Assembly: GCF_032854445.1 (NCBI RefSeq)
Contig: NC_088301.1
Coordinates: forward strand, 16,490,281-16,554,280
Source of the DNA: Liolophura sinensis
Lineage: Eukaryota; Mollusca; Polyplacophora; Chitonida; Chitonidae
Direction: 5' to 3'
DNA: 64,000 bases
Below, piece by piece: positions 12,005-23,020 of the stretch; within the stretch, counting starts at the first letter, position 1; the number at the start of each line of letters is the position of its first letter. The position numbers were made by a program, and so were the translations under genes. Below the pieces are notes generated by a model that was not told where the DNA came from, did no database searches, and saw only the letters and a list, made by a program, of their open reading frames with translations.

Positions 12005-12640
12005 GTCAGGTTATACTTTCAATTTTGACAATTATCCTTATTTGGACAGCAATATACCATAAGGTACTCTATATGGAGTGTACATATCTGGCCTTGTTGC
12101 ATTTATTCGATCCCGTGTGTTATGTGGCGATTTCAATCAACTTTACAAGTTATCATTGTAAAAACTTGAGTGTCAAGGTTATTCCATGAAACGCCTTCAC
12201 TCTGAGTTTCTTAAGTTTTACGATGAATATAACTCTCTTGTAAGTAAATATGGACAAAGCGTCGAGAATCTCTGGTTCTAATAGTGAACTCGGGGCTAGG
12301 GCGTACATTCATCGTGTTAAATTAGATCGCCGCTGTGGGTACATGAACAGATGCAATGAAAGAGCCAATGAGATATGTATCTTTTTATGGATAACCTACA
12401 TTGTAGCATGGTTCACGTTTTGAATACTGATTCCCTGCAGTTGCCTGGAACATACTGTGCGTCTTTCCAACATCATTGCAAACTGTTGACGGCTTCTCTT
12501 TGTGTGATTCCGTCCTATTTTTGTACTTTATATTGCGTTGATCGTTGTTTTGGAAAATTGCACTACGATTATTGACTTGAAACGTCCACATTGGTTGACC
12601 GCTGGTATATAAATGTCTGTTTCGACGCATAGATTACAAG
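12005..12640 (+). repeat. Family U dispersed repeat, long copy (copy 2)
   Basis: It aligns along its length with 15125-15772. Shared words in order are TTTCAATTTTGAC, TTGGACAGCA, TTCGATCC, TTAAATTAGATCGCC or TTGAATCAGATCGCC, GAACAG, TTGAATAC, and the terminal CTGTTTCGACGCATAGATT. All copies keep the same 3' end while the 5' ends differ, which is typical of a retrotransposed element. No reverse transcriptase sequence is visible, so it would be non-autonomous. Confidence 0.7.
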
Positions 12641-12654
12641 CCTCTCACTATTGC

Positions 12655-12800
12655 AGCCTGTATGAGTACAAGTCCAGCTCATTCTTCCTTCCCGATATCA
12701 ATCTGGGGACATCTGTGAGTTTCCTTCCTCCTTCTCAATGTTCTTGAGCACGGAGTAAAACAACAGACTGAGCCAAATAAGTAAAGAAGTAAAACATAAA
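12655..12800 (+). repeat. Degraded SINE family M remnant
   Basis: GAGTACAAGTCCAGCTCATT matches the body of the SINE, followed by GAGTTTCCTTCC and TTCTTGAGCACGGAGTAAAA with an AAATAAGTAAAG-type tail. The central part is lost. It lies directly after family U in unit 2, whereas in unit 3 family U lies inside the corresponding SINE. Confidence 0.6.
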
Positions 12801-13855
12801 TAAATTTAAGAATTGTTACTGTGATCGAAGCCAGAACTGAGACGACTTGAACATGACAAATAGGTCTAGAACGAGTTAGAAGTCCGTATCAATATTTTAA
12901 ACATTCTGTATAGGACAGTCGAAGTATTTTTATTCATACGGACAGGGTCTTTCTAAGCTGACAAATACATATGCCAGGTATTGGGAAGCCAGGCAAAAAA
13001 TAGACAGGATGTGTTTGGAAAGCCCCAGTGATGCCTCGTCAATAGTCTTCGTAGCATTAACCACATTTCAGAGGTCCGATTTGCAATGTTGTAAAACATA
13101 AGCAGCCGTAATACATTATCGTTATGTCAGTTCTGACAACCATTTCCGGCTATGATTTTACAAATATCATAACCAAGCAAAAGCCACTTGGACTGTCAGT
13201 GATGCTGTAAGAAATGTAATCACTTGAAAGAAAGAGCAGCTTGGCTGACGACAAGTATAGTGCTATCTCTCTTGAATCACAACAATACAAGGTAATATCC
13301 GTTTAATCACAACGGAGATTAAAGGTAAACAGTGAAGAAAGCAGAAATACCGTGCGAAATTGTATCACGTTATGAAACATCAGACTGTGCACTGGACAAA
13401 GTTCAAGTGTAGGCATCAAGAGATCGAGGCTTCTTGCACAAAGTTGGTGCAAGACAAGAGGTCTTAAGACAAAAGTACAAAACTGTGCTAACTGCAACGT
13501 TGACTGCATTTATTAACCAACGAGAGCAGAGAAATCTAGAAATTTCGGGACTACGATTTAACCTTCACCTCGTTTGCCAACAGTTAGAATCCGTCGAAAT
13601 ACAATTTCATAAAATCGCTCTGGGCTGCGGATTTCTTTTGAAGCGCAGGTGGCAAGGAACGTCACTGACTCACTCAAGGCTAGGCATTACTGGTCATATG
13701 TAACAAGGTGCCAATAATCTTACTTTCCGTGCTACTTTGGTTTAATCCAATTTACATTATATGTATTCCTGACAACCAGAAAGATTAAGAAAGACTGATT
13801 TTAGAAGTTTGATGAATATATGTTTTTTCCACAAAACAACTGTCGGTATCGCACA

Positions 13856-13878
13856 ATATAAAAATGACATTTTTATAT
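13856..13878. other. Perfect AT-rich palindrome, 11-bp arms
   Basis: ATATAAAAATG and CATTTTTATAT are exact reverse complements separated by a single A. It lies between blocks Q and R of unit 3 and is absent from units 1 and 5. A second ATGACATTTTT word follows within 20 bases. Confidence 0.85.
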
Positions 13879-14989
13879 TTACATAAAATGACATTTTTTG
13901 AAAGAGTGCATCTTGAAAGTTGAGACAGAGATAATCAGGCATATGCTTAAAAGAGTGACACAGAAAACTTACACTAGATTTTGTTGACTAATATTTTTCG
14001 TTCACACAAAAGTACCTAGTTATGGTTTAAACTACCCGTTTACAGATCATCTCCAGGTGAATGGTTTCCTGTGAGGCCTGTGATTGTGGATGAAGGTAAT
14101 CTTCCAAGCAATGCTCGAGGATCACCTTGTGACATTTATTAAAATGAGGCAAGAACCGGAAGTTACCCGGGACTTGGTCGCGAAGCGGATATCCGTTATG
14201 AGAAACAAGAGGTGTCTCGAAAATACCAATTTTCTCTTCTAGTACATTTAGTTTGTAGAATATCTCGCTCCCAGGGATGTGAACGTTTGTCTGGCGAGCA
14301 GTACAGACTATATGTGTTTATGTCACCCGAACGTAGTCGTTTCCTTAATGGTTCTTGTACCAGCCCTTCTTGGCATAGGTGAGCCGAGAGTCATCTCAGG
14401 GTCAAATTCCTGACCCAGACACTCCTTGCATCAAAACCGGTTTCCGGTCCCCCAAGATCACAATTAACCTCTGGGTCTAGAGTCAGAGAAGCCAATTTTG
14501 GCGTGAGGACATTATTACCAGCAACAATAGCGTGTGGCCTTGTCAACAAAGTCTGAATAAGGGAAATGTAGACCGTACTTTTATGCCTCACCATGAAGCT
14601 ACCGGAAATGCTTTGGAGGACAAGATGCTGGAGTTTATTATTTCAGTGTACTATTGTCCTTTTGGGAAGACTTTTCTGCTTTCAGCATATAAACGATATC
14701 GAAAAAAAGCCCCCAAAAGCAATTGAACATTGGAATTTAATCTTTGGATGTCATCCTCCAAATAATATTTTGTGTCTTTGCCATTTTAACGTCTGGTATC
14801 AGAAACTGGTATGTTTATGCAAATGTAATGTGTTACATTTTCGGGTGATTTATTCAAAACGTCTTGTAACACCTTTTAGATGTTTTTGGCAAAAGTGTTT
14901 ATGATTTCCAGAATGTCTTTCAAATGTGATTTTTGATGCCTTTGAGCGTTATGAGTGTTTCACGTATACTTCATACTTTCCATACATTT

Positions 14990-15125
14990 AAAAGCTCTCA
15001 GCAATGGAAGTGAGTGCAAGTCCAATTTATGCTGGTTTCCTTTTCGATCCAACACGGGAAGGTCTGTCAGCAGCCTGTGGATGGTTGGTTTCCTCAGTCT
15101 TTACGACAAGAGAAATAGTTTCAAT
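14990..15125 (+). repeat. SINE family M, 5' part, interrupted by family U
   Basis: GAGTGCAAGTCCAATTTATG, TCTGTCAGCAGCCTGTGGAT and GGTTGGTTTCCTC are the SINE body. The sequence CGACAAGAGAAATA can be aligned with the SINE words CGTATAAGTGAAATA. The SINE then stops, and its 3' end resumes at 15773 (ATTCTTAAGTACGGC, then CAATGAAATAAACAAATAAA), with family U in between. The equivalent SINE in unit 5 is split too, but by another sequence. Confidence 0.65.
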
Positions 15126-15772
15126 TTTGACGTTCTAAATTATCCTTCCTTGGACAGCAGTGTACGGAAGGAACCCGTATATGGCGTGTACATAACTCGC
15201 CTTGTAGCATTTGTTCGATCCTGCGTGTTGTGTGACGATTTCACTCAACGTCACAAATTATTATTGCTTCATGGTTGTGTCTAATTTGGCTTCCCTAGGG
15301 ACTAGGGGCCTTTATTCGTCGCGTTGAATCAGATCGCCATGTTGGATATATGAACAGTTGCAAAGCGCAAGTGAGATGGAATGACCTTGACACACTAGTT
15401 TTTTTGCAGTAATAAAAACACTCAGGACATAGCGAGATATGTACACGCCATATGCAGGACCCTTCGGACCTGGTTTTCTCTCAGTCTTATATTTTTCTCT
15501 CATGCTGCAGCCCTCATTATGTTGTAGCATGGCACATGATTTGAATACCGATTTCACTCAGTCGCTTAGAGCATACCTTGCGCTTTTCTAACATCATTAA
15601 AAACTGTTTTCTGTTTCTCTTTTCATGAATCCCTCCTATTTACGTACTCTGGTATTTCTGACTTCTTTGGTGGTTCGTGTTATACCTCGTTTTATGGAAT
15701 TGGCCATGTGATTATTCACCAGGAACGTCCTTAATGGTTGACGGCTTGTATACGAATGTTTGCTTCGACGCA
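15125..15772 (+). repeat. Family U dispersed repeat inserted in a SINE (copy 3)
   Basis: It begins near TTTCAATTTTGACG and ends at GCTTCGACGCATTGG. Sequence on both sides belongs to one family M SINE, so the insertion boundaries are fairly well defined. No long terminal repeat, inverted repeat or polymerase-like ORF is visible. Its 3' end coincides with that of the other four copies. Confidence 0.7.
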
Positions 15773-15823
15773 TTGGTATTCTTAAGTACGGCTAAAAATA
15801 CCAATGAAATAAACAAATAAATG
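15773..15823 (+). repeat. SINE family M, 3' tail part in unit 3
   Basis: ATTCTTAAGTACGGCTAAAA and CCAATGAAATAAACAAATAA are the terminal words of the SINE whose 5' part is at 14990-15125. Confidence 0.7.
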
Positions 15824-16390
15824 TGCCTCTAATAATGAAGAATTATTGCAGGGGTCTACTATACAAATTGGACGACTTAAACAGTACAACAAATCTACCA
15901 TTAGTTTCCGAAAAGACTGTCAGTATATAAGGTTCGTTGGGAGTGTGGTTTCGACTCTTTCGATAGGTTGATCCTCTTTTGAATGGCGTTAGGAACACAG
16001 CAGGATTCAACGGATGTCAGGAATGTTCCGACCATATTGGCTGCAAGGGTTAGTATCAATATTTTAAGAGTCAGAATGGGGCTGTGACAGTAACCCCATT
16101 CATACAGAATGAGCGACCTAAAGTTGACGAATACATGCGATGCATCCCAAGTGGCGTGCGGCCAGGCCAATAAATAGCGACTGGATGTGTTCGAAATGCC
16201 CAAGGGGTGCCTGGTCAGTGGTTGACTACATGACGTCATCCCAGTAATGCTCAGTGAAATGGACACTTCACGAAAATAGACGCACCTCACAGTTCCTATC
16301 CACGGTGCTCTAAAACATAAATGTAAGCAGATGTTACACATCAGCTTTATGTTTCTTTTTCAAGAAGATGCTACTTGGCTGCTAGTGAAT

Positions 16391-16656
16391 ACATTTCTTC
16401 TAATTGTAGAGCTGATTTTATTTCATTCCAGTTATGACGAAATCTGCATACTTGGCGTGTGAAATGTACATGACGGAAATTGTCTTCACTGCCTTGTATA
16501 AAGCAGATCGTACAACCATTTTTCTCAGCAGTCTTAGTGGATTGTAATTTGCGAGGGAGTATGTATTTGTTCTCTGATATCAAAAGTTCAAACATGAAGT
16601 CGATTTAATTGGTGAACTGACACGGATATTTCCTGAAGAAAGTAAACGTACAAAGT
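16391..16656. other. Unaligned stretch after unit 3
   Basis: About 270 bases that do not match the other units. A 74-codon minus-strand frame (16371-16595) has no recognisable motif. Confidence 0.4.
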
Positions 16657-16669
16657 ATAGCTATATTTG

Positions 16670-16920
16670 GGGGCCTCCTTGGCTCAATTGGTTAGCGCGC
16701 TCGCGCTGCGTTATGACCAAGGACCCTCTCCTCAGTGCGGTTGTTGTGAAGTACAGCTTATGCTGGCTTCCTCTTCAGCAAGTGGGAATCAACCTGCCGG
16801 ATGGTCGTGGTTTTCCCCCGGATTCTGCCCAGTTTCCTCCAACCATAATGCTGGCCAGCGTCGTATAAGTGAAGTATTACTACGGAGTAAAACACCGATT
16901 AAATAAATAAATAATTAAAT
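16670..16920 (+). repeat. Full-length SINE family M with target-site duplication
   Basis: Direct repeats ATAGCTATATTTG (16657-16669) and ATAACTATATTTG (16921-16933) flank a 251-bp element. The head GGGCCTCCTTGGCTCAATTG then GTTAGCGCGCTCGC has a good tRNA-type A box; the B box is degenerate. The body holds CAACCTGCCGGATGGTCGTG, TTTCCTCCAACCATAATGC, CGTCGTATAAGTGAAGTATT and TACGGAGTAAAACACCG, then an AAATAAATAAATAATT tail. The architecture resembles the MetaSINE-type superfamily described from molluscs and other animals, which I have not verified. Confidence 0.92.
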
Positions 16921-18995
16921 ATAACTATATTTGCACGGTAATGTGTGACCATTTGACAATGATTATTAGTTGTTTTAGAGTAACATTTTACATCTTACAG
17001 TAACTGTATTTTACAATGGCTCATTCACGACTAGGAAATTATTATTAAAACACTGCAAAGATGAAGGTAATTGCACCTGAATGATCAAAACAGTCGTTTT
17101 TTTTTTCATTTAAAGTTACCATTCATAGAATAAAACGCCCCGAAATATGACTTTTTTAGGTGCTACTCATCCGTGTTTGTATGCGATGCTAATTACATGG
17201 TGACCTTAGTGTTCAAGTGCAAAAACTTGCAAGTAGCTGGAATTCATCTGTAAATGTGGTCATATACGTAACACATAAACAACATACCACTTATGAAACT
17301 TGTGAGAGAGTGAAATGCAGTTACCATTAAGCTGATATAGAGAGCTACGTATAACATGGATCAGATTTTGTCGGTGTATTTAATGATTTAAAATACTTTA
17401 TTGTATGGATGCACTTGTCATAGCCATTGTGGCTAATTTCCCTTGAATTTATTTACTGCTATTTAACGCCATTCTCAATTTCCGTTTTACTTTTGTGATT
17501 TTAATCATTTTTGGATGGAGGAATCACGATGGGTGTTAGATAAATCACCGACAAAATACACGCCTTGATGGTGGAAGACATGGGGTCTTCGCCAAAGATA
17601 TGCCTGTGCTAACTGTACCGCCCACAGCGTATTTACGCTGTACCCCACAAACAATGAGATCAAGGAAACGCGGAAATTCCTCGTTCGCAGGCGACACATA
17701 GTTACCACTACATACGACCAGTATAAGCTACTGATTTCTCTTATAGCACAGGCGATAAAGATCTCACTGTCAGGAAAGCATGAGAAAAGGCTAGATAGTA
17801 CTGGTCATATGTAACAAGACGCGAATTATCTTGCTTTCCTCTCTATTTCGGTTTAATCTATTTTATATTACCTGTTTTCAGGCTGATCAAGTATATGCTT
17901 AAAATATTTCTCTAAGATTCCTCCTTGATTCCTCCTTGCTTTAAAATTACTCCATTGCCGTCAAAACCACCCATTTACGCATTATCTTCAGGCGAATGGT
18001 TTTCTGTAAGACCATTGGTTGTCGGCGTAGGTACATGTAACCATTCGCATATTGCCCAAGGATTAGCGTTTTCCCAAGTGACCTTTATTACAAGGAGCCA
18101 ACGAACGGAAGTTACAGGGAACTTCCGTCAAATGTCGAAGGGAGAAAATATTTGTTAAGATTTTAATGAGATGGATATTTTATTTTTGGGATTGTTGTTG
18201 TTGTGGTGTCTTTTTAATGCCTGAGAAATCTATCGAAAAGATCAATACTGAGCTGAAATGGTAAACTCAAACATAAATATAGCCGGTATTTTTATTCTTA
18301 TCTGTGAATTTAACGGAAGTGTTATGTATTGTGTTTCGGACAAGTTTTAGGTTTATCATTTTAGCTCAGTGTTGATTTTTTCGAAGGATTTTTCTTAAGT
18401 AGAACTTTGCCCTTTAGAAAGCTAAAATTTGCTACCCTCAACATTTCAACATCTGGTATATTTATCTACAACTGGCTGTCATGTCAAATTTCTAGTTTTC
18501 TAGTAACACTTTTAAATGTTTCATGCAAATTCCTTGTATAAGCTTTCGACAATTGTTTGGGTTCTTTTGGCCGCACATGTATTAGAGCAAGTTTTCGAGT
18601 GTTCTGCAACTAGCGGGTGATTGTGGGCAAATTACACGCCTTCCTACCACCTCCCTAGAAGCCTTTCGCCAAAGCGGACACTACAGTACGTGACAGACTG
18701 TCTTGTTCAGGATGTGTTCGGAATGCCCCAGAGATGCCCAGTCAATAGATGGTGTTCGTGGCATTAGCCACATATCAGAGATCACATTCACAGGGCTCTA
18801 AAACATACATCTAGGCAGCTGTAGTAAACCATCGTTATGTGAGTTCTGACAACCATTTCAAGGTTATGTTTTTACGAAACCATGCCACGTGGGCTATCAG
18901 TGATGCTGTAAGAAATGTTTAAGAAAGATTAAGAAAGGTTAAGAAAGACTGATTTGAGAAGTTTTATGGATATGTTTTCCCCACAATACGGCTGT
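16921..18995 (+). repeat. 3-kb array, unit 4 (internally deleted)
   Basis: Block P (16933) and the following CATCCGTGTTTGTATGCGAT match unit 1 (8890 and 9133). TACTGGTCATATGTAACAAG (17801) matches unit 3. R (17963), T (18287), X (18713) and Y (18797) then follow. Blocks S and U-W are missing or unrecognisable, so the unit is short. The SINE at 16670 was inserted at its left edge. Confidence 0.6.
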
Positions 18996-19739
18996 CAGTA
19001 TCGCACGGAAGAAATATTTACATTATGTGAAGTTTGTGAAGACTTAGTACATGTATAGTAACATGTATAGTTTATTCGTTTATCAAAAAGGGGCGTACAT
19101 CTAAAGTGACCACTGGTATGTATCGTATTAAGTGTCACCGAAGAGTGGGTTTATGTGTCGGTCAGAGAGAAGGCACTGAGCAGCCGATGACCATGGGTCA
19201 GTGAAATCTAATAATTTAAGACATAGTATCCAAAGTCTTATCAAGTAAAATGATATTGGTCAAGGAAATTGTGTTCTGATTTGTATAAACCTTGTTGGTC
19301 TGATCGATGTTTATTGATAATGTATGCATGTATCGCGGAGAATGAATTTGAAGTGACGTTTATATTGCCATCAAACTGGTGATCAGATAACATATAAAGT
19401 TTCAAGACACAATGGTCATGATATTGATAGTGGTAATACGATAAACATGATATTTTATGTCGTTGTCATCTTGTTGTATAAATACGATCAGAAATGTTCA
19501 CATTTGTAACAATTTTGAGTACTGGTTCATTGAGAATAAACGTCAATTCGTCTCACGTCTTGGTTGTTTATGAGTGCTGGAAAACCCAGAGCGACACTGG
19601 GTCGAACCTAAGAACTTATCAAAGGGTTATGTAAATAAGATCCCCGTCCGTCAGCCTCTGAAGCCCACGACTTCAACAAAGAGAGGACAGAAAGTCCACA
19701 ATTAGAAAATGAAAGAGTGTTCTTTAACGTGAGGCAACA
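18996..19739. other. Spacer between array units 4 and 5
   Basis: About 740 bases without recognisable gene or match to other units. GAGTGCTGGAAAACCCAGAG with CTGGGTCGAACC (19570-19610) has a tRNA-B-box-like look and may be part of an old SINE, but it is too weak to call. Confidence 0.4.
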
Positions 19740-20814
19740 ATTCTAGGGTTTATGCTTAAAATAGTGACAGAGGCGTAGAAAACCTACACCAGATCTTGTT
19801 CACTAATATTTTTCTTTGGCACAAAATATCTAGTTATGGTCGAAACCACCTATTTACGGATTATCTCCAGACGAATGGTTTCCTTTCACACAAATGGTTG
19901 TCGGTGAAGGTAATCATTGGAGGATCACCGTTTTCCCACGTGACCTTTATCAAAAAGAGCCAAGGAACGGAAGTTACAGGGGACTTAGTCGCACAGCGGA
20001 TGTCCGTTTGGAGGAACAAACGCTGTGACTAGTAAAGGTTTGGGTGTCGGATCGAAAATACCAATTTTCTTTTCTGGTACATATAGTTTGTGATTTGGCT
20101 GGCTGACTTATAGGAACGTTTGTCTGGCGGGCAATACATACTATATATGTGTTCATGTCACCGGAATGTTGTCGATTCCTTAACGGCTATTGTACCAGCC
20201 CTTCTTGGCATAGGTCAACCCAGCGTCGAATCAGGGTCGAATGTCTAGTAAATTCTGACCAAGACACTCCTCGCATCTGAACTTGCTTTCGACCATACAC
20301 GGTCATAGTTAAGGTCTTGAGTGTAGAGTCATGAAGAATTGGAGGTAAAGACACCGTTGTCAAAGCCAGTAACATATGATCTGAATATAGAAAATATAGG
20401 CGATATTTTTAGGCCTAACTATAAAGCTACTGGAACTGTAATGTCACATTGGAGGAATTGATCTATGCGAACGATTTTTCTCTTCAGGCATGTACACGAC
20501 ACTAAAACCAAAAAAAAAACCCATAAAAAAGCAATTAGACACCTGGTTAAAAACTGGGGTTGATTTGCGATGACCACAAATAATATTTTCTGTCTTTAAC
20601 ATTTTAATGTCTGGTATCCATTTTTACGCAAATGGAATGTATTAGCGTTTCGGGTGTTTTATGCAAAAAGGGTTGTATCACTTTTCGAATGTTTTGTGGA
20701 AATGTCTGTCAAATGTGATTTTCCATGTCTTTGAGTCCCATGTCTATTAGAAGAAGTTTATGTTTAGGGGTGTTACACGTATAGTCCATATGTTGAATAT
20801 TCTTAAAAGTTCTC

Positions 20815-20925
20815 ACCAAAGCGTTTGCTGAGTGCATGTCTATCTCATGTTGGCTTCATTTCCGATCCTACGTTGGAATGTCTGCCGGCAACATGTGGAT
20901 AGTTGGTTTCCGAGGTCTTCCTTCA
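20815..20925 (+). repeat. SINE family M, 5' part in unit 5
   Basis: GAGTGCATGTCTATCTCATG, TGTCTGCCGGCAACATGTGG and ATAGTTGGTTTCC match the SINE part at 14990-15100 of unit 3 in sequence and in position within the unit. The element was therefore already in the ancestral unit. Its 3' end is at 21449-21490. Confidence 0.6.
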
Positions 20926-21448
20926 TTATTTTTAGTGGTGGAGAAAACGTAGAATTACATTAAGTTCAGAAGAAAGAGTGCGATAAGTTAGTTGTAAATA
21001 TATTTTTAGATTTTTCTTTATAGAAAAACAGACACTTGAAAATAATTTTTGTAAGGTGGGTATTTGAGACCACATCTTGGTATATATTATCTTAGTAGTG
21101 ATGTTATAAATGAGAATCTAACCTATGTTTTAATAAAGATATGTGCACTAGAATTTGGTCTTTTCAGGTAACAAATGTGTTCAAGCTGGGTTTTGATTAC
21201 ATTTAAAGCTTTAATATATTTATAAGTATTATCATAATTCACATTAAAAGCATGTAATTTGATATTAACAACAAATTTATATTCAAACAGATTTATTAGA
21301 CATGCATAACATCTTTATTTAGATCATTATTTTTAAATAACCTTTTCGCTTGAAAAAAAGTAGAAAAAATATTAAAATCCATATTTACATATAAGTTTTC
21401 ACGCTATTTCATCTGATTTTTGCATGTTTTTATGTTTTCTTTTCCATT
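20926..21448. other. AT-rich insert between two SINE halves
   Basis: About 520 bases, very AT-rich, that occupy the place of family U in unit 3 but share no recognisable sequence with it. No terminal inverted repeat or ORF is visible. It may be a different insertion, or a replacement of the original insert. Confidence 0.5.
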
Positions 21449-21490
21449 AAGTACGGCATGAAACACCAATGAAGTAAGTAATTAAATATA
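21449..21490 (+). repeat. SINE family M, 3' tail in unit 5
   Basis: TTAAGTACGGCATGAAACAC and CAATGAAGTAAGTAATTAAA are the terminal words of the SINE begun at 20815. Confidence 0.65.
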
Positions 21491-21518
21491 TAATGAACAA
21501 TTGTTAGGGTGATCGAAG

Positions 21519-21755
21519 TATTTATTTATTTGTTTTTTTTTTACGCCGTACTCAACAATACTTCACTTGTACCACGGCGGCTAGCATTATGATGAGAGGA
21601 AACCAGGAAACGCCCTGGGGAAAAACACAACCATCCTTAGGTTACAGGTAGACCTTCCCACGTACGACCGGAGAGGAAGCTAGCATGAGCTGTACTTGAA
21701 CTCAGAGCGACTGCATCGGTGAGAGGCGCCTGGGCCTCCAACTTGTCAGTGGATA
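21519..21755 (-). repeat. Near full-length SINE family M (inverted)
   Basis: Read on the minus strand the element runs from a tRNA-like head (ending GGAGGCCCAGGCGCC) through GTCTACCTGTAACC, GGTTTCCTCTC, CATAATGCTAGCC and AAGTATTGTTGAGTACGGCG to an (AAAT)n tail. It lies between blocks V and W of unit 5 and is absent there from unit 3, so it inserted after the units were duplicated. Confidence 0.85.
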
Positions 21756-22565
21756 AGGTTGGTTGATAGTTTAGTTTCGACTATTTCATTTAATAAAGAA
21801 TAGGTTGATCCTCTTTTGTACAGAGGCACAGCAGGATCCAGAAGATGCGAGGGATATTCTGACCAAAGAGGCTGGAAGGTTTAGTATGAATATTTTAACA
21901 CTTAAAATAGGACTGTCACAGTAGCCTCATTCATTCAGAATGAGTCGCTCTATGTTGACGAATACAGTTTATGTCTCCCAAGAGTCCGGTGGCCAGACGG
22001 AATAAATAGGGACTGGGTTTGTTCGAAATACCCCAGGGATGCCTGGTCAGTGGATGACTACAAGACGTCATCCCAGTAATGCTCAATAAAATGGACTTTT
22101 GACGGCAATAGCACGGATCCGATTCAGAGTGCTCTAAAACATAAATGCAGGTAGATGTAATACACCATAGTTACGTCAGGTGTGTCAAATATTTCAGGGT
22201 TATTCTTTTAACAAAGCCGTGCTAAATCGGATGTAAGAGATGCGGAACTGAAGACAAGAATGGTAGTATTATGGCTTGTGTAAAGGCTAGTGGATGCATT
22301 TGCTCTAAGTGTAAAAGTGGTCCTGTTTGATATTAAAGATGAAGAACTAGTAGATCGTAGAAAGGTGAGAACTGATCACCAACCATTATCACTACAATAC
22401 AGTAGTGAGTGAGAAATAGAGCTTACCTGAACCACGTACACCAAATGGTAAAAGGTTAAGAAAACAGCAGAATTGTCACAGGTAATCAATTCACGTTATG
22501 AAGCGTCGGACGGTGCAATTCACAAAACTGAAGTCTATCCATCAAGAGATGGAGCAGAATACGCT

Positions 22566-22894
22566 AATTAGTCTTTAGGGATTAGTGGACTCGGCTCTCT
22601 GGCGAGTCTATTTACACTGCAACCTTAATTTGCCTAAAATCAGCTTTGTTTCCAACGAATCTACATGTGTCGGTATCTTGCGGTTTATGCACATTAATGC
22701 AAACAAGAGTGAAATACGAAATAGCGTATTGTAAAAGACTGAAGACTGAAGATATGTCAAGTACTGATACTGTTTGAGTATACTGTAAGGGAATGTTGAT
22801 CCTAATGCAATTCGAGACTACGCTCTATAGTCTGATGTTGATTCCTGCCTTTGAGTTGATGTTGTGTCGTTAACCTGATAACGTATCTTATTTA
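22566..22894. other. Unassigned stretch
   Basis: No gene or repeat family recognised after the end of the 3-kb array. Confidence 0.45.
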
Positions 22895-23020
22895 TTGTTC
22901 AAGTATAGCTGGCTTCCTCTCCGACCGTATGTGAGCAGGTCTGGCAACAACCTGCGGATGGTCATGGGTAGGCCTATCCCCCGGCTTCTGCCTGGTTTTC
23001 TCCCACCATAATGCTGAATG
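22895..23020 (+). repeat. SINE family M, partial
   Basis: AGCTGGCTTCCTCTCCGACC, CAACAACCTGCGGATGGTCA and TTTTCTCCCACCATAATGCT identify the family. Head and tail are both missing. Confidence 0.8.

Larger units (their letters stand above)
11985..13440 (+). repeat. 3-kb array, unit 2 (partial, with family U)
   Basis: It opens with a family U copy (about 12005-12640), then a degraded SINE, then blocks V (12818), W-like sequence (12890), X (13005), Y (13085) and Z (13300-13430). Blocks P-T are missing between unit 1 and this unit; 11591-11984 is not alignable to the other units. Z here matches unit 5 Z near 22440-22560 through AAGGT...AACAG and TCACGTTATGAA. Confidence 0.65.
13540..16390 (+). repeat. 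3-kb array, unit 3 (most complete)
   Basis: Blocks Q (13545), R (14038), S (14355), T (14575), SINE half, family U, SINE half, V (15842), W (15968), X (16175) and Y (16305) follow in order. Compared with unit 5 the R-to-T interval keeps the same spacing, but most of the sequence is only moderately similar. No ORF longer than 146 codons is present, and none is shared with the other units. Confidence 0.7.
8870..22565 (+). repeat. Diverged tandem array of a ~3-kb unit, about five units
   Basis: A series of blocks recurs in one constant circular order. I label them P (GGTAATGTGTGA), Q (GCCAACAGTTAGAATC), R (CCACCCATTTACGGATTA), S (TGTACCAGCCCTTCT), T (CGGTATTTTTATG), V (GTGATCGAA), W (AATAGGTTGATCCTC), X (GACTGGATGTG), Y (GCTCTAAAACATAAATG) and Z (a region with TCACGTTATGAA). 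Unit 1 carries P-Y, unit 2 V-Z, unit 3 Q-Y, unit 4 parts of P-Y, and unit 5 R-Z. Copies differ by many substitutions and indels and carry no conserved long ORF. The order and head-to-tail arrangement are seen directly; tandem duplication is the simplest explanation. SINEs and family U later interrupted it. Confidence 0.75.
19740..22565 (+). repeat. 3-kb array, unit 5
   Basis: Order: the lead-in to R (19745 on, matching 13935 on), R (19848), S (20185), T (20402), SINE half, a non-U insert, SINE half, V (21505), a SINE (21519-21755), W (21790), X (22010), Y (22130) and Z (22440-22560). The R-lead-in word CACTAATATTTTTC also occurs in unit 3 as GACTAATATTTTTC. Similarity fades after 22565, the right end of the array. 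Confidence 0.7.

Noticed and set aside
16670-16740. tRNA gene
   Set aside because: A good A box is present, but there is no intact B box or cloverleaf, and the sequence continues into a SINE body with target-site duplications.
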